From Sporosarcina jiandibaonis (GTDB lineage Bacteria > Bacillota > Bacilli > Bacillales_A > Planococcaceae): 64,000 bases of DNA. The notes beneath the pieces were generated by a model. It saw nothing but the letters and a program-made list of their open reading frames with translations, was not told the origin of the DNA and searched no databases. A program made the position numbers and the translations under genes. The first letter of the stretch is position 1, and every line of letters begins with the position of its first letter. Below, in pieces: positions 55,519 through 64,000 of this stretch. Location: contig NZ_JAAOIY010000001.1 in NCBI RefSeq assembly GCF_013184495.1, forward strand, positions 806,001 through 870,000, written 5' to 3'.

Positions 55519-56778
55519 TTAAAAGAAGAAGCGTTGAATATCATTCCAAGTAACGACGAGCATGAGTAGCATCAATAGGATAATCCCTACAAAATGGACC
55601 ATGCCTTCTTTTTGTTTGTCGACTGGTTTTCCACGGATTGCTTCGAATAAAAAGAATAGTAAACGCCCGCCATCAAGAGCTGGCAGTGGGAGTAAATTCA
55701 TGATTCCAAGGTTGATGCTTAAAATCGCTGCCCAGTTCATCAAGTTATAAACCCCGTATTTTGCAACTTCCTCAGTCGCTTTATATATGCCGACCGGGCC
55801 TGATAATGCATCGATAGTAAATTTTCCAGTTACGAGCATTCCGAGCAACTCAAGGATTTTCTTAAACCATGACCATGTCTGGTCAGCCCCGAAAGATACT
55901 GCTTTCAATGCGTTTTTTTCAATAGGGCTTGAGTAAAGGACACCTATTTGACCAAATTCGCGTCCTGCTTCTTCTAATGTGTCCGGAACTACTTGCAACT
56001 CCACAAGTGAATCGTTACGTTCTACGATAAACGATAACGTTTTACCCGGACTTTCTTGAATAATTTCCGCGAATTCAGTCCAAGTAGTAATTTCTTTGTC
56101 ATTTACTTTTTTTATCAAATCGCCATTCTTCATCCCGGCATCATAAGCTGAACCCGTTTCTTGGACTTCCGTAATAATTGGTTCCATTGTAGGAACCCCT
56201 TGTAAAAGCCCGATAGCAACAAAGATGAAAAAAGCTAGGATAAAGTTGAAAAGCGGACCAGCAAATATTGTCATCGTACGACTGCCTACAGATTTGGATT
56301 CAAACTGCCTGTCGTATGGAGCAATTAGCGTTTTTTGCCCTTTTTCAATTATGACAGCTGTTCTTGATATATTATAACGAACAAGTTCGCCGTCCTCATC
56401 GTACCCTTCGATGAATAGCTCTTTATCAAAATCTGATGACTCAGTTTCCAAGAATAGAATATTTGGATTTGCTACATTATGATTTAAGTAGATTTTTTCG
56501 ACTTCGCCCGAATCGCCGATGTGAACTCCGACACGGTATCCCGGTTGAAGTTCAACTGTATCGAAATCTTCACCTGCCATGCGAACATATCCGCCAAATG
56601 GAAGTAAACGGATTGTATATATTGTTTCTCCTTTGGTGATGCCGATAATTTTCGGTCCAAATCCAATTGCAAATTCACGAACCATTATCCCGGCTTTTTT
56701 CGCGAACAAAAAATGTCCTAATTCATGGAAAAAAACGAGAGATCCAAATACAATTACAAAAGCAATTACGGTCTCCAT
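55519..56778 (-). CDS. rasP: Site-2 protease RseP/RasP
   Basis: This membrane zinc metalloprotease cleaves transmembrane substrates such as anti-sigma factors and signal-peptide remnants. The zinc motif HExxH is 'FHELGHFLFAKKAG' near residue 18, and the third ligand is in 'NLLPLPALDGGR' near the C-terminus. Between them are a PDZ domain ('TEVQETGSAYDAGMKNGDLIKKVND') and four transmembrane helices overall. At 419 residues it matches B. subtilis RasP. It lies between dxr and proS, the conserved order. Confidence 0.95.
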   Translation of the reverse strand: METVIAFVIVFGSLVFFHELGHFLFAKKAGIMVREFAIGFGPKIIGITKGETIYTIRLLPFGGYVRMAGEDFDTVELQPGYRVGVHIGDSGEVEKIYLNHNVANPNILFLETESSDFDKELFIEGYDEDGELVRYNISRTAVIIEKGQKTLIAPYDRQFESKSVGSRTMTIFAGPLFNFILAFFIFVAIGLLQGVPTMEPIITEVQETGSAYDAGMKNGDLIKKVNDKEITTWTEFAEIIQESPGKTLSFIVERNDSLVELQVVPDTLEEAGREFGQIGVLYSSPIEKNALKAVSFGADQTWSWFKKILELLGMLVTGKFTIDALSGPVGIYKATEEVAKYGVYNLMNWAAILSINLGIMNLLPLPALDGGRLLFFLFEAIRGKPVDKQKEGMVHFVGIILLMLLMLVVTWNDIQRFFF

Positions 56779-56819
56779 ACAAAACCACCTTCACTGGCCC
56801 CTTGGCCGGAATTAAGTTG

Positions 56820-57968
56820 TTAATCTAACATAGCATACACTATTTTTCGCGTATGCGAATCAATTTCAGATATCATTTCAAGATTTGGCTTGGAAATCGT
56901 TTTATGCGAGTCCATTACGCGCTCGACGATGTTGTCGATCTCCAGAAAACCTATTCTACCTTGCATGAACAAACTCACAGCAACTTCATTTGCGGCATTC
57001 ATTGCTGCTGGCATCGTGCCGCCTTCCTTGCCTGCCGCATAAGCAAGTGCAAGCGCCTTATAGCGGGTATGGTCCAATTTCTCAAAATGCAGTTTTCCAA
57101 TTTCCTCGAGACGAAGCGGTTTAGCATTTTTCATCGGGATGCGGTCCGGATAGGTCAGCGCATATTGAATCGGAACTCTCATATCAGTTGAACCTAGTTG
57201 AGCCATTACACTTGTATCCTCAAATTCAACTAAAGAATGAATAATGCTTTCTCGATGGAGAAGAACATCGATTTGTTCATAAGGAACGCCAAATAAATGA
57301 TGTGCTTCAATCACCTCAAGCCCCTTATTCATCATGGTTGCCGAATCTATCGTTAGTTTGTTTCCCATCGACCAATTCGGATGCGACAGAGCTTGTTCAA
57401 CAGTAACATTCGTTAATTCATCTCGCGTTAAGTCCCTGAAGCTCCCTCCAGATGCTGTTAGAATAAGTCTAGACACCGTTTTAAGGTTTTCGCCATTCAA
57501 CGCTTGAAAGAGCGCCGAGTGTTCACTATCAACCGGAAGAAGTGCAACATCTTTTTTCCGCGCTTCTTCTAAAACGAGTTCACCTGCAGCGACAAGCGTT
57601 TCCTTATTTGCAATTGCAATTGTTATTTCCGAACGAATTGCTTCGATTGTCGGTTTTAGTCCGACACTTCCAATAACAGCATTAACTAAAACGTCGGCAC
57701 CTGTATGGGCTGCTACTTCAGTAAGTCCTTCTCTTCCATGAACAAAATTAATCGAAGGGAACTCAGTTTTGAGCCGTTCTGCATCCTCGCGTTGAATGAC
57801 TGATATTGTTTGCGGTTGAAAAACAGAAGCGTATTCTCTTACTTTGTCGATATTCATTCCCGCGGAAAATGAAACAAGTTCAAATTTCTCGGGATTTGAT
57901 TTAATTATATCAATTGTTTGGACGCCAATAGAACCTGTCGCCCCTAACAAACTAATTTTCTTCCTCAT
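56820..57968 (-). CDS. dxr: 1-deoxy-D-xylulose-5-phosphate reductoisomerase
   Basis: Dxr catalyses the second step of the MEP isoprenoid pathway, making 2-C-methyl-D-erythritol 4-phosphate. The NADPH site is '[12 protein letters not shown]' at the N-terminus; active-site regions are '[11 protein letters not shown]', '[12 protein letters not shown]' and '[27 protein letters not shown]'. At 382 residues it is complete. Its pathway supplies the precursors used by UppS, encoded just upstream, and by MiaA. Confidence 0.97.
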   Translation of the reverse strand: MRKKISLLGATGSIGVQTIDIIKSNPEKFELVSFSAGMNIDKVREYASVFQPQTISVIQREDAERLKTEFPSINFVHGREGLTEVAAHTGADVLVNAVIGSVGLKPTIEAIRSEITIAIANKETLVAAGELVLEEARKKDVALLPVDSEHSALFQALNGENLKTVSRLILTASGGSFRDLTRDELTNVTVEQALSHPNWSMGNKLTIDSATMMNKGLEVIEAHHLFGVPYEQIDVLLHRESIIHSLVEFEDTSVMAQLGSTDMRVPIQYALTYPDRIPMKNAKPLRLEEIGKLHFEKLDHTRYKALALAYAAGKEGGTMPAAMNAANEVAVSLFMQGRIGFLEIDNIVERVMDSHKTISKPNLEMISEIDSHTRKIVYAMLD

Positions 57969-57983
57969 AATGTCACCCTTCCG

Positions 57984-58778
57984 TTATGCTACGAATTGAA
58001 GAAAATGGAGCAGCGGTAAAACAAAAAGGAGACTGTCAAATCTATCCAAAATTCCTCCATGCCCCGGAAGAAGACTCCCCGAATCCTTCACATTATAATT
58101 TCGTTTAATTGCTGATTCAACTAGATCGCCTAGCTGGCCTATTATGGATGCGATAAGCGTTACCACGATTAATATCCAGTACGACGATGCAATCGGTATG
58201 AAGTAATGAAAAATACAAGCAAAAATTATTGCGGTAATTATGCCGCCAAAAAATCCTTCAATCGTTTTATTAGGGGATATATCCGGCCAAAGTTTCACTT
58301 TCCCTATTTTTCTCCCTACGAAATATGCACCTGTATCCGTCGTCCAGATGACAATGAGTGCGTAAAGTACATATTCAATTCCAAAGAGTCGAGTTTCGAT
58401 AAAATAGTAAAATCCGATACCAATATACAATGCACCCAATATTGAAAAAGCGGCGTGGTCAAATGTAAAACGATTTTTAACGATGACCGTATGAATTAAT
58501 AGAAGTAATGCGACCGCAAAAGCCAGTTCAATTTTGGTATAGCCTACTGTTTCATAAAATCTTTGTTCATAACTGGACGGTATCAATAAAACTGCAAGAG
58601 CAATCCAAGTTAATACCCCAGGAACAGATAATATCTTAATATCCCTCATTCGTAATATTTCATATAAACCAATCGTTGCAATCGCGTAAATTACGAGCGT
58701 GAATGGCCAGCCGCCTATTATTACGAAAGGGGTGAAAAAAGCTAATGCGATTATCGCTGTTATAATTCTCTGTTTCAA
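57984..58778 (-). CDS. cdsA: Phosphatidate cytidylyltransferase
   Basis: CdsA makes CDP-diacylglycerol from phosphatidic acid and CTP. It is a polytopic membrane protein (264 residues, about seven helices) with the CDP-DAG synthase signature in 'SAIKRNYNVKDSGSLLPGHGGILDRFDSLLFVLP'. The start is TTG at 58778, overlapping the uppS stop as TTGA and preceded by GGAGGGTGA. It lies between uppS and dxr. The product feeds PgsA at 18 kb. Confidence 0.96.
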   Translation of the reverse strand: MKQRIITAIIALAFFTPFVIIGGWPFTLVIYAIATIGLYEILRMRDIKILSVPGVLTWIALAVLLIPSSYEQRFYETVGYTKIELAFAVALLLLIHTVIVKNRFTFDHAAFSILGALYIGIGFYYFIETRLFGIEYVLYALIVIWTTDTGAYFVGRKIGKVKLWPDISPNKTIEGFFGGIITAIIFACIFHYFIPIASSYWILIVVTLIASIIGQLGDLVESAIKRNYNVKDSGSLLPGHGGILDRFDSLLFVLPLLHFLQFVA

Positions 58779-59569
58779 GCGTCACCCTCCTCATTTACAC
58801 TCCCAAAACGTCTATTTCGAGATTGGAATTCCTTGATTTCACTTATCATGCACATTTCATCAAAATCAGGCCATAAGACGTCTGTAAATGAAAACTCGGC
58901 ATATGCAAGTTGCCACAACATGAAATTCGACAAACGTACTTCTCCACTTGTGCGTATCAGCAAGTCAGGCTCAGGTAAATGAGCAGTCATTAGATGAGAT
59001 CCTATTAATGTCTCATCAATATCCTCTAATTCAATTTTACCCTCAGTTGCGAGTTTAGCAATTTCTTGCATACATTGAATCAATTCAAGGCGACTTCCAT
59101 AATTCATAGCAAAATTTAATGTCATCCCGTCGTTATTTGCTGTTTCATCGATTGCCCGTTGGATAGCATTTTTTGTGTGTTCTGGTAAAACATCAAAATC
59201 GCCAATCATTTCTACTTTAACGTTTTGCTCGATTAGCTCGGGGAGGTACGTACTTAAGAACTCTCCGGGAAGTTTCATTAGAAAATCAATTTCTAATTTT
59301 GGCCGTTTCCAATTTTCAGTGGAAAACGCATAAAGTGTTAGTACCTTAATCCCTAAATCATTTGCTACACGTGTAATTTTCCGAACAGTCTTCATTCCTT
59401 CATGGTGACCTGCAATTCTAGGTAAATTACGTTTTTTTGCCCATCTGCCATTCCCATCCATTATGATTGCCACGTGAGCAGGGATATGCTTACTTTTCAC
59501 ACTTTCAAGTTCTACCGAAATTAAGGGCTCGGTTTCCATATTTTTTTTTCTTATGAGCTTTCCTAGCAT
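58775..59569 (-). CDS. uppS: Undecaprenyl diphosphate synthase (isoprenyl transferase)
   Basis: UppS extends farnesyl diphosphate to C55 undecaprenyl diphosphate, the lipid carrier for peptidoglycan and teichoic acids. Marks are 'VAIIMDGNGRWAKKRNLPRIAGHHEGM' (catalytic aspartate), 'TLYAFSTENWKRP', and 'DLLIRTSGEVRLSNFMLWQLAYAEFSF'. The start is ATG at 59569, seven bases after GGAGG, giving 264 residues; the longer frame upstream lacks a ribosome site. The 288-bp gap to frr holds the frr terminator and a large hairpin. A weak promoter (TTTAAT-17-TAGAAT) may lie near 59.6 kb. Confidence 0.96.
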   Translation of the reverse strand: MLGKLIRKKNMETEPLISVELESVKSKHIPAHVAIIMDGNGRWAKKRNLPRIAGHHEGMKTVRKITRVANDLGIKVLTLYAFSTENWKRPKLEIDFLMKLPGEFLSTYLPELIEQNVKVEMIGDFDVLPEHTKNAIQRAIDETANNDGMTLNFAMNYGSRLELIQCMQEIAKLATEGKIELEDIDETLIGSHLMTAHLPEPDLLIRTSGEVRLSNFMLWQLAYAEFSFTDVLWPDFDEMCMISEIKEFQSRNRRFGSVNEEGDA

Positions 59570-59662
59570 AATATTTCCTCCACTCCACTGCATTTCAGAG
59601 CAAGCTAATTCTATCGTACCAAAAATCCGCATTAAATTCATTATTGAATTCTTGATAGAAGT

Positions 59663-59692
59663 AAAAAAGACGCCCTGAAATAAGGACGTCTT
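59663..59692 (-). terminator. Terminator downstream of frr
   Basis: AAGACGTCC, an 8-base loop and GGGCGTCTT are followed by T6 on the minus strand. It ends the rpsB-tsf-pyrH-frr unit, about 165 bases after the frr stop. Confidence 0.88.
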
Positions 59693-59723
59693 AGAAAATA
59701 GAAAGTTCTTCTATCTTGCAGTA

Positions 59724-59796
59724 ACGAGCAGTCAATTCCCTAATTCAAAATATTATCAAGTACGGATAAACGGGAAGCAAGGGATCGACTGCTCGT
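59724..59796 (-). ncRNA. Candidate structured RNA or hairpin between frr and uppS
   Basis: ACGAGCAGTC and GACTGCTCGT form a perfect 10-bp stem continued, after a small internal loop, by TCCCT/AGGGA, around a loop of about 38 bases. A smaller hairpin (ATAGAA/TTCTAT) and then the terminator follow on the minus strand. No family was recognised. It could be a 3' UTR structure, the core of a small RNA ending at the terminator, or a protein-binding site. Confidence 0.45.
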
Positions 59797-59857
59797 AAAT
59801 GCCCGAATCGTTCCGCTAATCAACGAATTAAACCTTCATTGATTTAGTTTCACTTAT

Positions 59858-60415
59858 TCAGATTTCCATGATTTCATCTTCTTTTTCTTTTGCGAGGTCG
59901 TCAATTTTTTTAATGTACGAATCCGTTAACTTTTGGATTTCATCGCCATTGCGGTGAAGTTCATCTTCTGTTATTTCGCCGTTTTTCTCAAGTTTTTTAA
60001 ATTCTTCATTTGCATCACGGCGAACATTACGAATTACGACTTTTGAATCCTCTGCTTCTTTTTTAACAGTCTTCACAATATCTCTTCGACGCTCTTCTGT
60101 TAATGCAGGAATTGAGAGGCGAATAATCGTACCATCATTAGACGGCGTAATTCCGATATCTGATTTCAGGATTGCTTTCTCGATGTCCCCAAGTGTTGTT
60201 TTGTCATAAGGTTGAATTGCGAGCAGACGTGCTTCTGGCACAGAAATCCCTGCCATTTGATTAAGAGGTGTAGGCGCCCCGTAATAATCGACTGTTATTC
60301 TATCTAACAGAGAAGCATTCGCGCGACCCGCACGGATTGAAGCGAGTTCTCTCGAAAACGCCCCAATTGCATTATCCATTCTTTCTTTCGCTTGATTCAA
60401 TACTGCGTTCGGCAT
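59858..60415 (-). CDS. frr: Ribosome recycling factor
   Basis: Frr splits post-termination ribosomes together with EF-G. The 185-residue sequence is typical: '[30 protein letters not shown]', '[27 protein letters not shown]' and '[30 protein letters not shown]'. The start ATG overlaps the pyrH stop as TAATG. The pyrH-frr pair is conserved throughout bacteria. Confidence 0.97.
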   Translation of the reverse strand: MPNAVLNQAKERMDNAIGAFSRELASIRAGRANASLLDRITVDYYGAPTPLNQMAGISVPEARLLAIQPYDKTTLGDIEKAILKSDIGITPSNDGTIIRLSIPALTEERRRDIVKTVKKEAEDSKVVIRNVRRDANEEFKKLEKNGEITEDELHRNGDEIQKLTDSYIKKIDDLAKEKEDEIMEI

Positions 60416-61140
60416 TACAAATTCCTCCTGACGACCGTCCCGATTGGTTCACCGAGCACGGCTCTCTTTATATTTCCACTCTCCATAATTGAGAATACAA
60501 CGAGTGGTATATCATTGTCCATACATAGGGTTGAAGCTGTTGAATCCATTACTTCAAGGCCTTGGCTAATGACGTCTATATAGGATAATTCGGTATACTT
60601 AATTGCATCTTTATCGAGTAAAGGATCTGCAGAATAAACGCCATCGACATTGTTCTTCGCCATTAAAATAACATCTGCTTCAATTTCCGCCGCCCGAAGC
60701 GCTGCTGTAGTGTCTGTTGAAAAATAAGGATTCCCCGTACCTGCTGCAAAAATCACGACGCGTTTCTTTTCTAGATGTCTAATTGCTTTTCTACGTATGT
60801 ATGGTTCAGCTACTTGTCTCATTTCAATTGAAGATGATACACGACTTTGAACTCCTAGTTGTTCGAGGGAATCTTGAAGGGCTAGGGAATTCATCACGGT
60901 TGCAAGCATACCCATATAGTCTGCTGTTGCACGATCCATTCCCATTTCACTACCAACCTTGCCTCGCCAAATGTTTCCACCGCCGACAACTACTGCAACT
61001 TCTACACCGAGTTCGGCAACTTCTTGGACCTGTTTGGCAACGGTTTTAATGACTTCTGGTGAAAGACCAAATCCTTTTTCACCTGCAAGTGCTTCACCGC
61101 TTAACTTCAAAACAATTCGTTTATATTTTGGTGTGCTCAT
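60415..61140 (-). CDS. pyrH: UMP kinase
   Basis: PyrH phosphorylates UMP to UDP and is the bacterial hexameric amino-acid-kinase-fold enzyme. Marks are '[18 protein letters not shown]' at the N-terminus, '[35 protein letters not shown]', and '[20 protein letters not shown]'. The start is ATG at 61140, five bases after GGAGGG, giving 241 residues. It is downstream of tsf behind a terminator-like hairpin and overlaps frr. Confidence 0.97.
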   Translation of the reverse strand: MSTPKYKRIVLKLSGEALAGEKGFGLSPEVIKTVAKQVQEVAELGVEVAVVVGGGNIWRGKVGSEMGMDRATADYMGMLATVMNSLALQDSLEQLGVQSRVSSSIEMRQVAEPYIRRKAIRHLEKKRVVIFAAGTGNPYFSTDTTAALRAAEIEADVILMAKNNVDGVYSADPLLDKDAIKYTELSYIDVISQGLEVMDSTASTLCMDNDIPLVVFSIMESGNIKRAVLGEPIGTVVRRNL

Positions 61141-61170
61141 AAGTACCCTCCGTTTAATCAGATTTCTCGA

Positions 61171-61199
61171 AAAATAGGGAACACCGCTTGTGTGTCCCC
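61171..61199 (-). terminator. Terminator between tsf and pyrH
   Basis: GGGGACAC...GTGTTCCC, then TATTTTTC on the minus strand, 15 bases after the tsf stop. Since pyrH-frr has no obvious own promoter, readthrough is probable. Confidence 0.75.
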
Positions 61200-61214
61200 C
61201 ATTCATTTTACAGC

Positions 61215-62105
61215 TTATTTCCCTTGTACTTGACTCATTACTTCGTCAGCAAAGTTTTCTTCGCGCTTTTCGATTCCTTCGCCGACTGCATAACGAACGA
61301 AATCTTTTAATGTTCCACCCGTTGATTTAACGAATGCTTTCACTTTTTGATCAGAATCTTTTACGAATGCTTGATCAAGTACACAGATTTCTTCGAAGTA
61401 TTTACCGATACGGCCTTCAACCATTTTAGCAACAATGTTTTCTGGTTTGCCTTCATTTAATGCTTGCTCGGTAAGGACTTTCTTTTCACGCTCAACTTCT
61501 TCAGCTGGAACTTCGTCACGTGAAATATATTTCGGGTTTAATGCAGCGATGTGCATAGCAACATCTTTAGCAGCTTCTTCGTTCGTTGAACCTTCAAGAA
61601 CGACAAGAACAGCTATTGAACCGCCCATGTGGAGGTATGGACCAAATGCATCGTTGTCTGTTTTTGTACGGATTTCAAAACGACGAAGTGTAATCTTTTC
61701 ACCGATTTTTGCAACAGCATTAGAAATGTGGTCTGCAACAGTTACTCCGCTTTCAATTTCCAATTCATGCGCTTCTTCAATTGTAGCTGGTTTAGCTTCT
61801 AGAAGTTTTTCAGCTAACTCTTTTACTAAAGATTGAAACGATTCGTTTTTCACTACGAAATCTGTCTCAGCATTCACTTCAAGAATAACTGCTTCATTGT
61901 CTTTAACAAGAATAGATGCTGTACCTTCTGCAGCAATGCGGTCAGCTTTTGACGCAGCGCTGGATAAACCTTTTTCACGTAGAAAATCGATTGCCGCTTC
62001 CAAATCGCCATTTACCTGAGTTAACGCTTTTTTGCAGTCCATCATACCCGCACCTGTTTTTTCACGTAATTCTTTTACCATTTGAGCTGTTACTTTTACT
62101 GTCAT
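61215..62105 (-). CDS. tsf: Elongation factor Ts
   Basis: EF-Ts is the nucleotide exchange factor of EF-Tu. The N-terminal UBA-like domain '[38 protein letters not shown]' and the core '[13 protein letters not shown]' are typical. The chosen start is ATG at 62105, nine bases after GGAGG, giving 296 residues; an ATG nine codons-worth upstream lies directly on the ribosome site. It follows rpsB, separated by a hairpin terminator that likely tunes the S2/EF-Ts ratio. Confidence 0.97.
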   Translation of the reverse strand: MTVKVTAQMVKELREKTGAGMMDCKKALTQVNGDLEAAIDFLREKGLSSAASKADRIAAEGTASILVKDNEAVILEVNAETDFVVKNESFQSLVKELAEKLLEAKPATIEEAHELEIESGVTVADHISNAVAKIGEKITLRRFEIRTKTDNDAFGPYLHMGGSIAVLVVLEGSTNEEAAKDVAMHIAALNPKYISRDEVPAEEVEREKKVLTEQALNEGKPENIVAKMVEGRIGKYFEEICVLDQAFVKDSDQKVKAFVKSTGGTLKDFVRYAVGEGIEKREENFADEVMSQVQGK

Positions 62106-62140
62106 ATTTTCCATCCTCCAATAATGTGTCGTCAATTCCT

Positions 62141-62171
62141 AAAAAAGACGATAAGGGGTTAGCTTATCGCC
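62141..62171 (-). terminator. Attenuating terminator between rpsB and tsf
   Basis: GGCGATAAG, 7-base loop, CTTATCGTC, then T6 on the minus strand. It lies within 15-45 bases of the rpsB stop. Confidence 0.85.
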
Positions 62172-62185
62172 TGGTTTCAAAAAAA

Positions 62186-62920
62186 TTACTCTACAGTTAC
62201 TGTCTCTTCTGAGCTTTCTTCAACTGTTGCTTCATCTTCACCTTGTCGGGATTCGATCAAAGCGTCAGCCATTTTGCTCGTAAGTAGGCGTACTGCACGA
62301 ATTGCATCATCATTCGCTGGAATGATGTAATCAATTTCGTCAGGGTCACAGTTTGTATCAACGATTCCAACGATAGGAATGTTCAATTTAATTGCTTCCG
62401 CAACAGCGATACGTTCTTTACGCGGGTCAACAACAAACATAACATCTGGTAATGATTTCATATCTCTAATTCCACCAAGGAATTTTTCTAGTCTTTCGTG
62501 TTCTTTATTTAATTGAACAACTTCTTTTTTAGGTAGGACATCAAACGTGCCATCTTCTTCCATACGTTCGATTTTTTTCATGCGAGCTACGCTCTTTTGA
62601 ATTGTAGCGAAGTTAGTTAGTGTACCACCAAGCCAACGTTGGTTGATGTAATACATTCCTGAACGTTCTGCTTCTTCTTTAATCGCATCTTGTGCTTGTT
62701 TTTTCGTACCAACGAACAGTACTTTTCCACCATCTTCACCAACTTGACGCATGTATGCGTATGCTTCTTCAAGCATTTTCACCGTTTTTTGAAGATCGAT
62801 AATGTAAATGCCGTTACGTTCTACAAAAATGAATTTTTTCATTTTTGGGTTCCAACGACGAGTTTGGTGTCCGAAATGAACACCTGCTTCTAGTAATTGC
62901 TTCATTGAGACTACTGCCAT
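62186..62920 (-). CDS. rpsB: 30S ribosomal protein S2
   Basis: S2 (244 residues) binds between head and body of the small subunit. The sequence '[28 protein letters not shown]', '[15 protein letters not shown]' and '[20 protein letters not shown]' is typical; the C-terminus is acidic. The start is ATG at 62920 after AGGAGGAATAAAA. The longer open frame runs through the leader and promoter. It is the first gene of rpsB-tsf. In B. subtilis the flagellar fla/che operon lies between codY and rpsB; here only 260 bases separate them. Confidence 0.98.
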   Translation of the reverse strand: MAVVSMKQLLEAGVHFGHQTRRWNPKMKKFIFVERNGIYIIDLQKTVKMLEEAYAYMRQVGEDGGKVLFVGTKKQAQDAIKEEAERSGMYYINQRWLGGTLTNFATIQKSVARMKKIERMEEDGTFDVLPKKEVVQLNKEHERLEKFLGGIRDMKSLPDVMFVVDPRKERIAVAEAIKLNIPIVGIVDTNCDPDEIDYIIPANDDAIRAVRLLTSKMADALIESRQGEDEATVEESSEETVTVE

Positions 62921-63020
62921 TTTTATTCCTCCTGTTTTGGTTTGAATTCCTCCGCGCAAATCATCCAGTGGAACAACCTTTCGGCACCATTCCAAAGTCC
63001 ATGCACGTGTGTAGTAATAC
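62921..63020 (-). promoter_or_regulatory. rpsB leader, possible autoregulatory structure
   Basis: The leader of about 100 bases can form a hairpin with GCC-GAAA-GGU at its tip and GGAA/UUCC at its base, followed by a second purine-rich segment (GCGGAGG) before the true ribosome site. Ribosomal protein leaders often carry such elements; no known family was confirmed. Confidence 0.35.
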
Positions 63021-63028
63021 CATTTGCT

Positions 63029-63057
63029 AATATAACATATTGAATTCGACAATGCAA
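63029..63057 (-). promoter_or_regulatory. rpsB promoter
   Basis: Minus strand TTGCAT, 17 bases, then TATATT. The -35 overlaps the left end of a 20-bp palindrome. Confidence 0.62.
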
Positions 63058-63074
63058 CAAACAATTGTTTGTTG
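63055..63074. promoter_or_regulatory. 20-bp perfect palindrome at the rpsB promoter
   Basis: CAACAAACAATTGTTTGTTG is a perfect palindrome that overlaps the -35 element of the rpsB promoter and extends upstream, between that promoter and the codY terminator. No known Bacillus operator was recognised. Confidence 0.65.
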
Positions 63075-63106
63075 TTCATTTTTTGTTGTCAAAGTGCATA
63101 GAAGTT

Positions 63107-63150
63107 AAAAAAAGCATTCCTTCCTTCAATAGAACGAGGAAGGAATGCTA
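63107..63150 (-). terminator. codY terminator
   Basis: AGCATTCCTTCCT pairs with AGGAAGGAATGCT (with a loop of about ten bases) and is followed by T7 on the minus strand, about 30 bases after the codY stop. Confidence 0.92.
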
Positions 63151-63180
63151 TTTATATTGTTGTAATCAGAATTTGTTTTA

Positions 63181-63957
63181 TTAGTTTTTTTGTTTTTCAA
63201 GTTCAGCAAGGAATTTGTTGTTTAGAACTTTAATATAAGTTCCTTTCATTCCTAATGAACGTGATTCGATGACGCCAGCACTTTCTAATTTACGAAGTGC
63301 GTTAACGATTACTGAACGAGTAATTCCTACACGGTCCGCAATTTTCGAAGCTACTAATAGGCCTTCTTCTCCGTCTAGCTCTTTAAAGATATGCTCAATT
63401 GCTTCATGCTCACTGTAAGATAGTGAATTGATCGCCATTTGAACAACAGCTTTACTACGTGCTTCAATTTCAATTACTTCAGTTTTCTCGCGCAAGATTT
63501 CCATGCCGACTACAGTTGCACCATATTCAGCAAGAATTAGATCTTCATCTTGGAATTCTTGTGTCATTCTTGCAAGGATAAGCGTACCTAAACGCTCTCC
63601 CCCGCCGATGATTGGAACGATTGTTGTTAAGCCTTCTTTGAATAGATCTTTATTCTCTACCGGGAATACTGTGTATGCACTTTCAATATCCAAGTTTGAA
63701 GAAGTTTCGTTCACTTCAAAAAGTTTCTTCGTGTATTCTTCAGGGAACTGACGATTTTCAAACATATCTTTCATGCGTTCGTTTTCAATTTGGTGATATA
63801 TTTCAAGACCAAGCAATTTTCCTTTTCTGCTTACGATAAATGCGTTACATTCGATAACTTGACTTAGCTTCTCAGCCATTTCTTTGAAGTTTACTGCATC
63901 TCCACCGGATTCTTGTAGCATTGCGTTAATTTTACGTGTTTTTAATAATAGTGACAT
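63181..63957 (-). CDS. codY: GTP- and isoleucine-sensing global regulator CodY
   Basis: CodY represses nutrient-uptake and biosynthesis genes when GTP and branched-chain amino acids are plentiful. The N-terminal GAF domain binds isoleucine ('[33 protein letters not shown]'), and the C-terminal winged helix-turn-helix is '[44 protein letters not shown]'. At 258 residues it is complete. The ATG follows AGGAGGAAGAAT. Its own upstream genes are off the window. In B. subtilis the nupNOPQ transporter is a CodY target; no good CodY box was seen at the copy here. Confidence 0.98.
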   Translation of the reverse strand: MSLLLKTRKINAMLQESGGDAVNFKEMAEKLSQVIECNAFIVSRKGKLLGLEIYHQIENERMKDMFENRQFPEEYTKKLFEVNETSSNLDIESAYTVFPVENKDLFKEGLTTIVPIIGGGERLGTLILARMTQEFQDEDLILAEYGATVVGMEILREKTEVIEIEARSKAVVQMAINSLSYSEHEAIEHIFKELDGEEGLLVASKIADRVGITRSVIVNALRKLESAGVIESRSLGMKGTYIKVLNNKFLAELEKQKN

Positions 63958-64000
63958 TTTTATTCTTCCTCCTAAAATTATGTTGATGTGTTTATGGAAT

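Noticed and set aside
55500..55530. AT-rich hairpin at the end of rseP as a terminator
   Set aside because: The stem is entirely A/T-rich, overlaps the stop codon and has no U tract beyond it; rseP and proS are more likely cotranscribed.
59724..59796. Miniature inverted-repeat transposable element
   Set aside because: No target-site duplication at the ends and the inverted arms are part of a plausible RNA stem next to a terminator.
62921..63079. 53-residue N-terminal extension of S2
   Set aside because: It covers the promoter and leader; ATG at 62920 has AGGAGG and the conserved S2 start.

Overview
The window is a stretch of low-to-medium GC chromosome from an endospore-forming Bacillales bacterium. 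Gene order follows the well-known B. subtilis core block running from codY/rpsB through polC, nusA-infB, pnp, dpaAB, spoIIIE, ymfFHI, recA, rny, cotE and mutSL to hfq. Spore genes are present (cotE, spoVS, dpaA/dpaB, a ymxH-type gene, and SpoIIIE). The CotE tail, the shortened DpaA and several lost neighbours point to a Planococcaceae/Sporosarcina-like species rather than Bacillus sensu stricto; that placement is inference. Almost every gene is on the minus strand, so transcription runs from 64000 towards 1. Only lexA (cut by the left edge) and a TRIC-family membrane protein are on the plus strand.

Layout from right to left (direction of transcription): codY; rpsB-tsf-pyrH-frr (translation and UMP synthesis); uppS-cdsA-dxr-rseP-proS (isoprenoid and phospholipid precursors, regulated proteolysis); polC; rimP-nusA-ylxR-ylxQ-infB-ylxP-rbfA-truB-ribF-rpsO (ribosome maturation and initiation); pnp; mlpA/ymxG-ymxH-dpaA-dpaB-asd-dapA (dipicolinate and lysine branch); rnjB; spoIIIE; a GntR regulator next to a BMP-type nucleoside ABC transporter; ymfF-ymfH-ymfI-ymfK-rodZ-like-pgsA-cinA-recA; rny-ymdB-spoVS; miaB-ricA; cotE; mutS-mutL-hydrolase-miaA-hfq; then the convergent TRIC gene, the ynbB-like gene and lexA. 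RNA metabolism is well represented: RNase Y, its RicA partner, RNase J2-like, PNPase, Hfq and RnpM/YlxR. SOS control is visible as LexA at one end and a near-consensus LexA box in front of recA.

Two non-coding tracts stand out. The first, at 14.9-15.4 kb between recA and rny, is the only gene-free stretch longer than 300 bases. The second, at 38.9-39.05 kb, lies between pnp and the M16 peptidase gene. Both consist of a roughly 10-bp core repeated at a 21-bp period (two helical turns) with variable 11-bp spacers. Their cores differ, and each tract sits just past the terminator of the upstream gene. This shared architecture is the best candidate here for something undescribed.

Other points are a probable CTG start for cotE fixed by an ideal Shine-Dalgarno, a 14-unit 24-bp repeat inside infB, perfect palindromes in front of rpsB and the nucleoside transporter, a large hairpin between frr and uppS, and many TTG starts. 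Several genes found in B. subtilis are missing here: fla/che, dapG, tepA/ylzJ, ymfJ and glnRA. Annotated starts were chosen from Shine-Dalgarno spacing and family N-termini, and often lie inside longer open frames.
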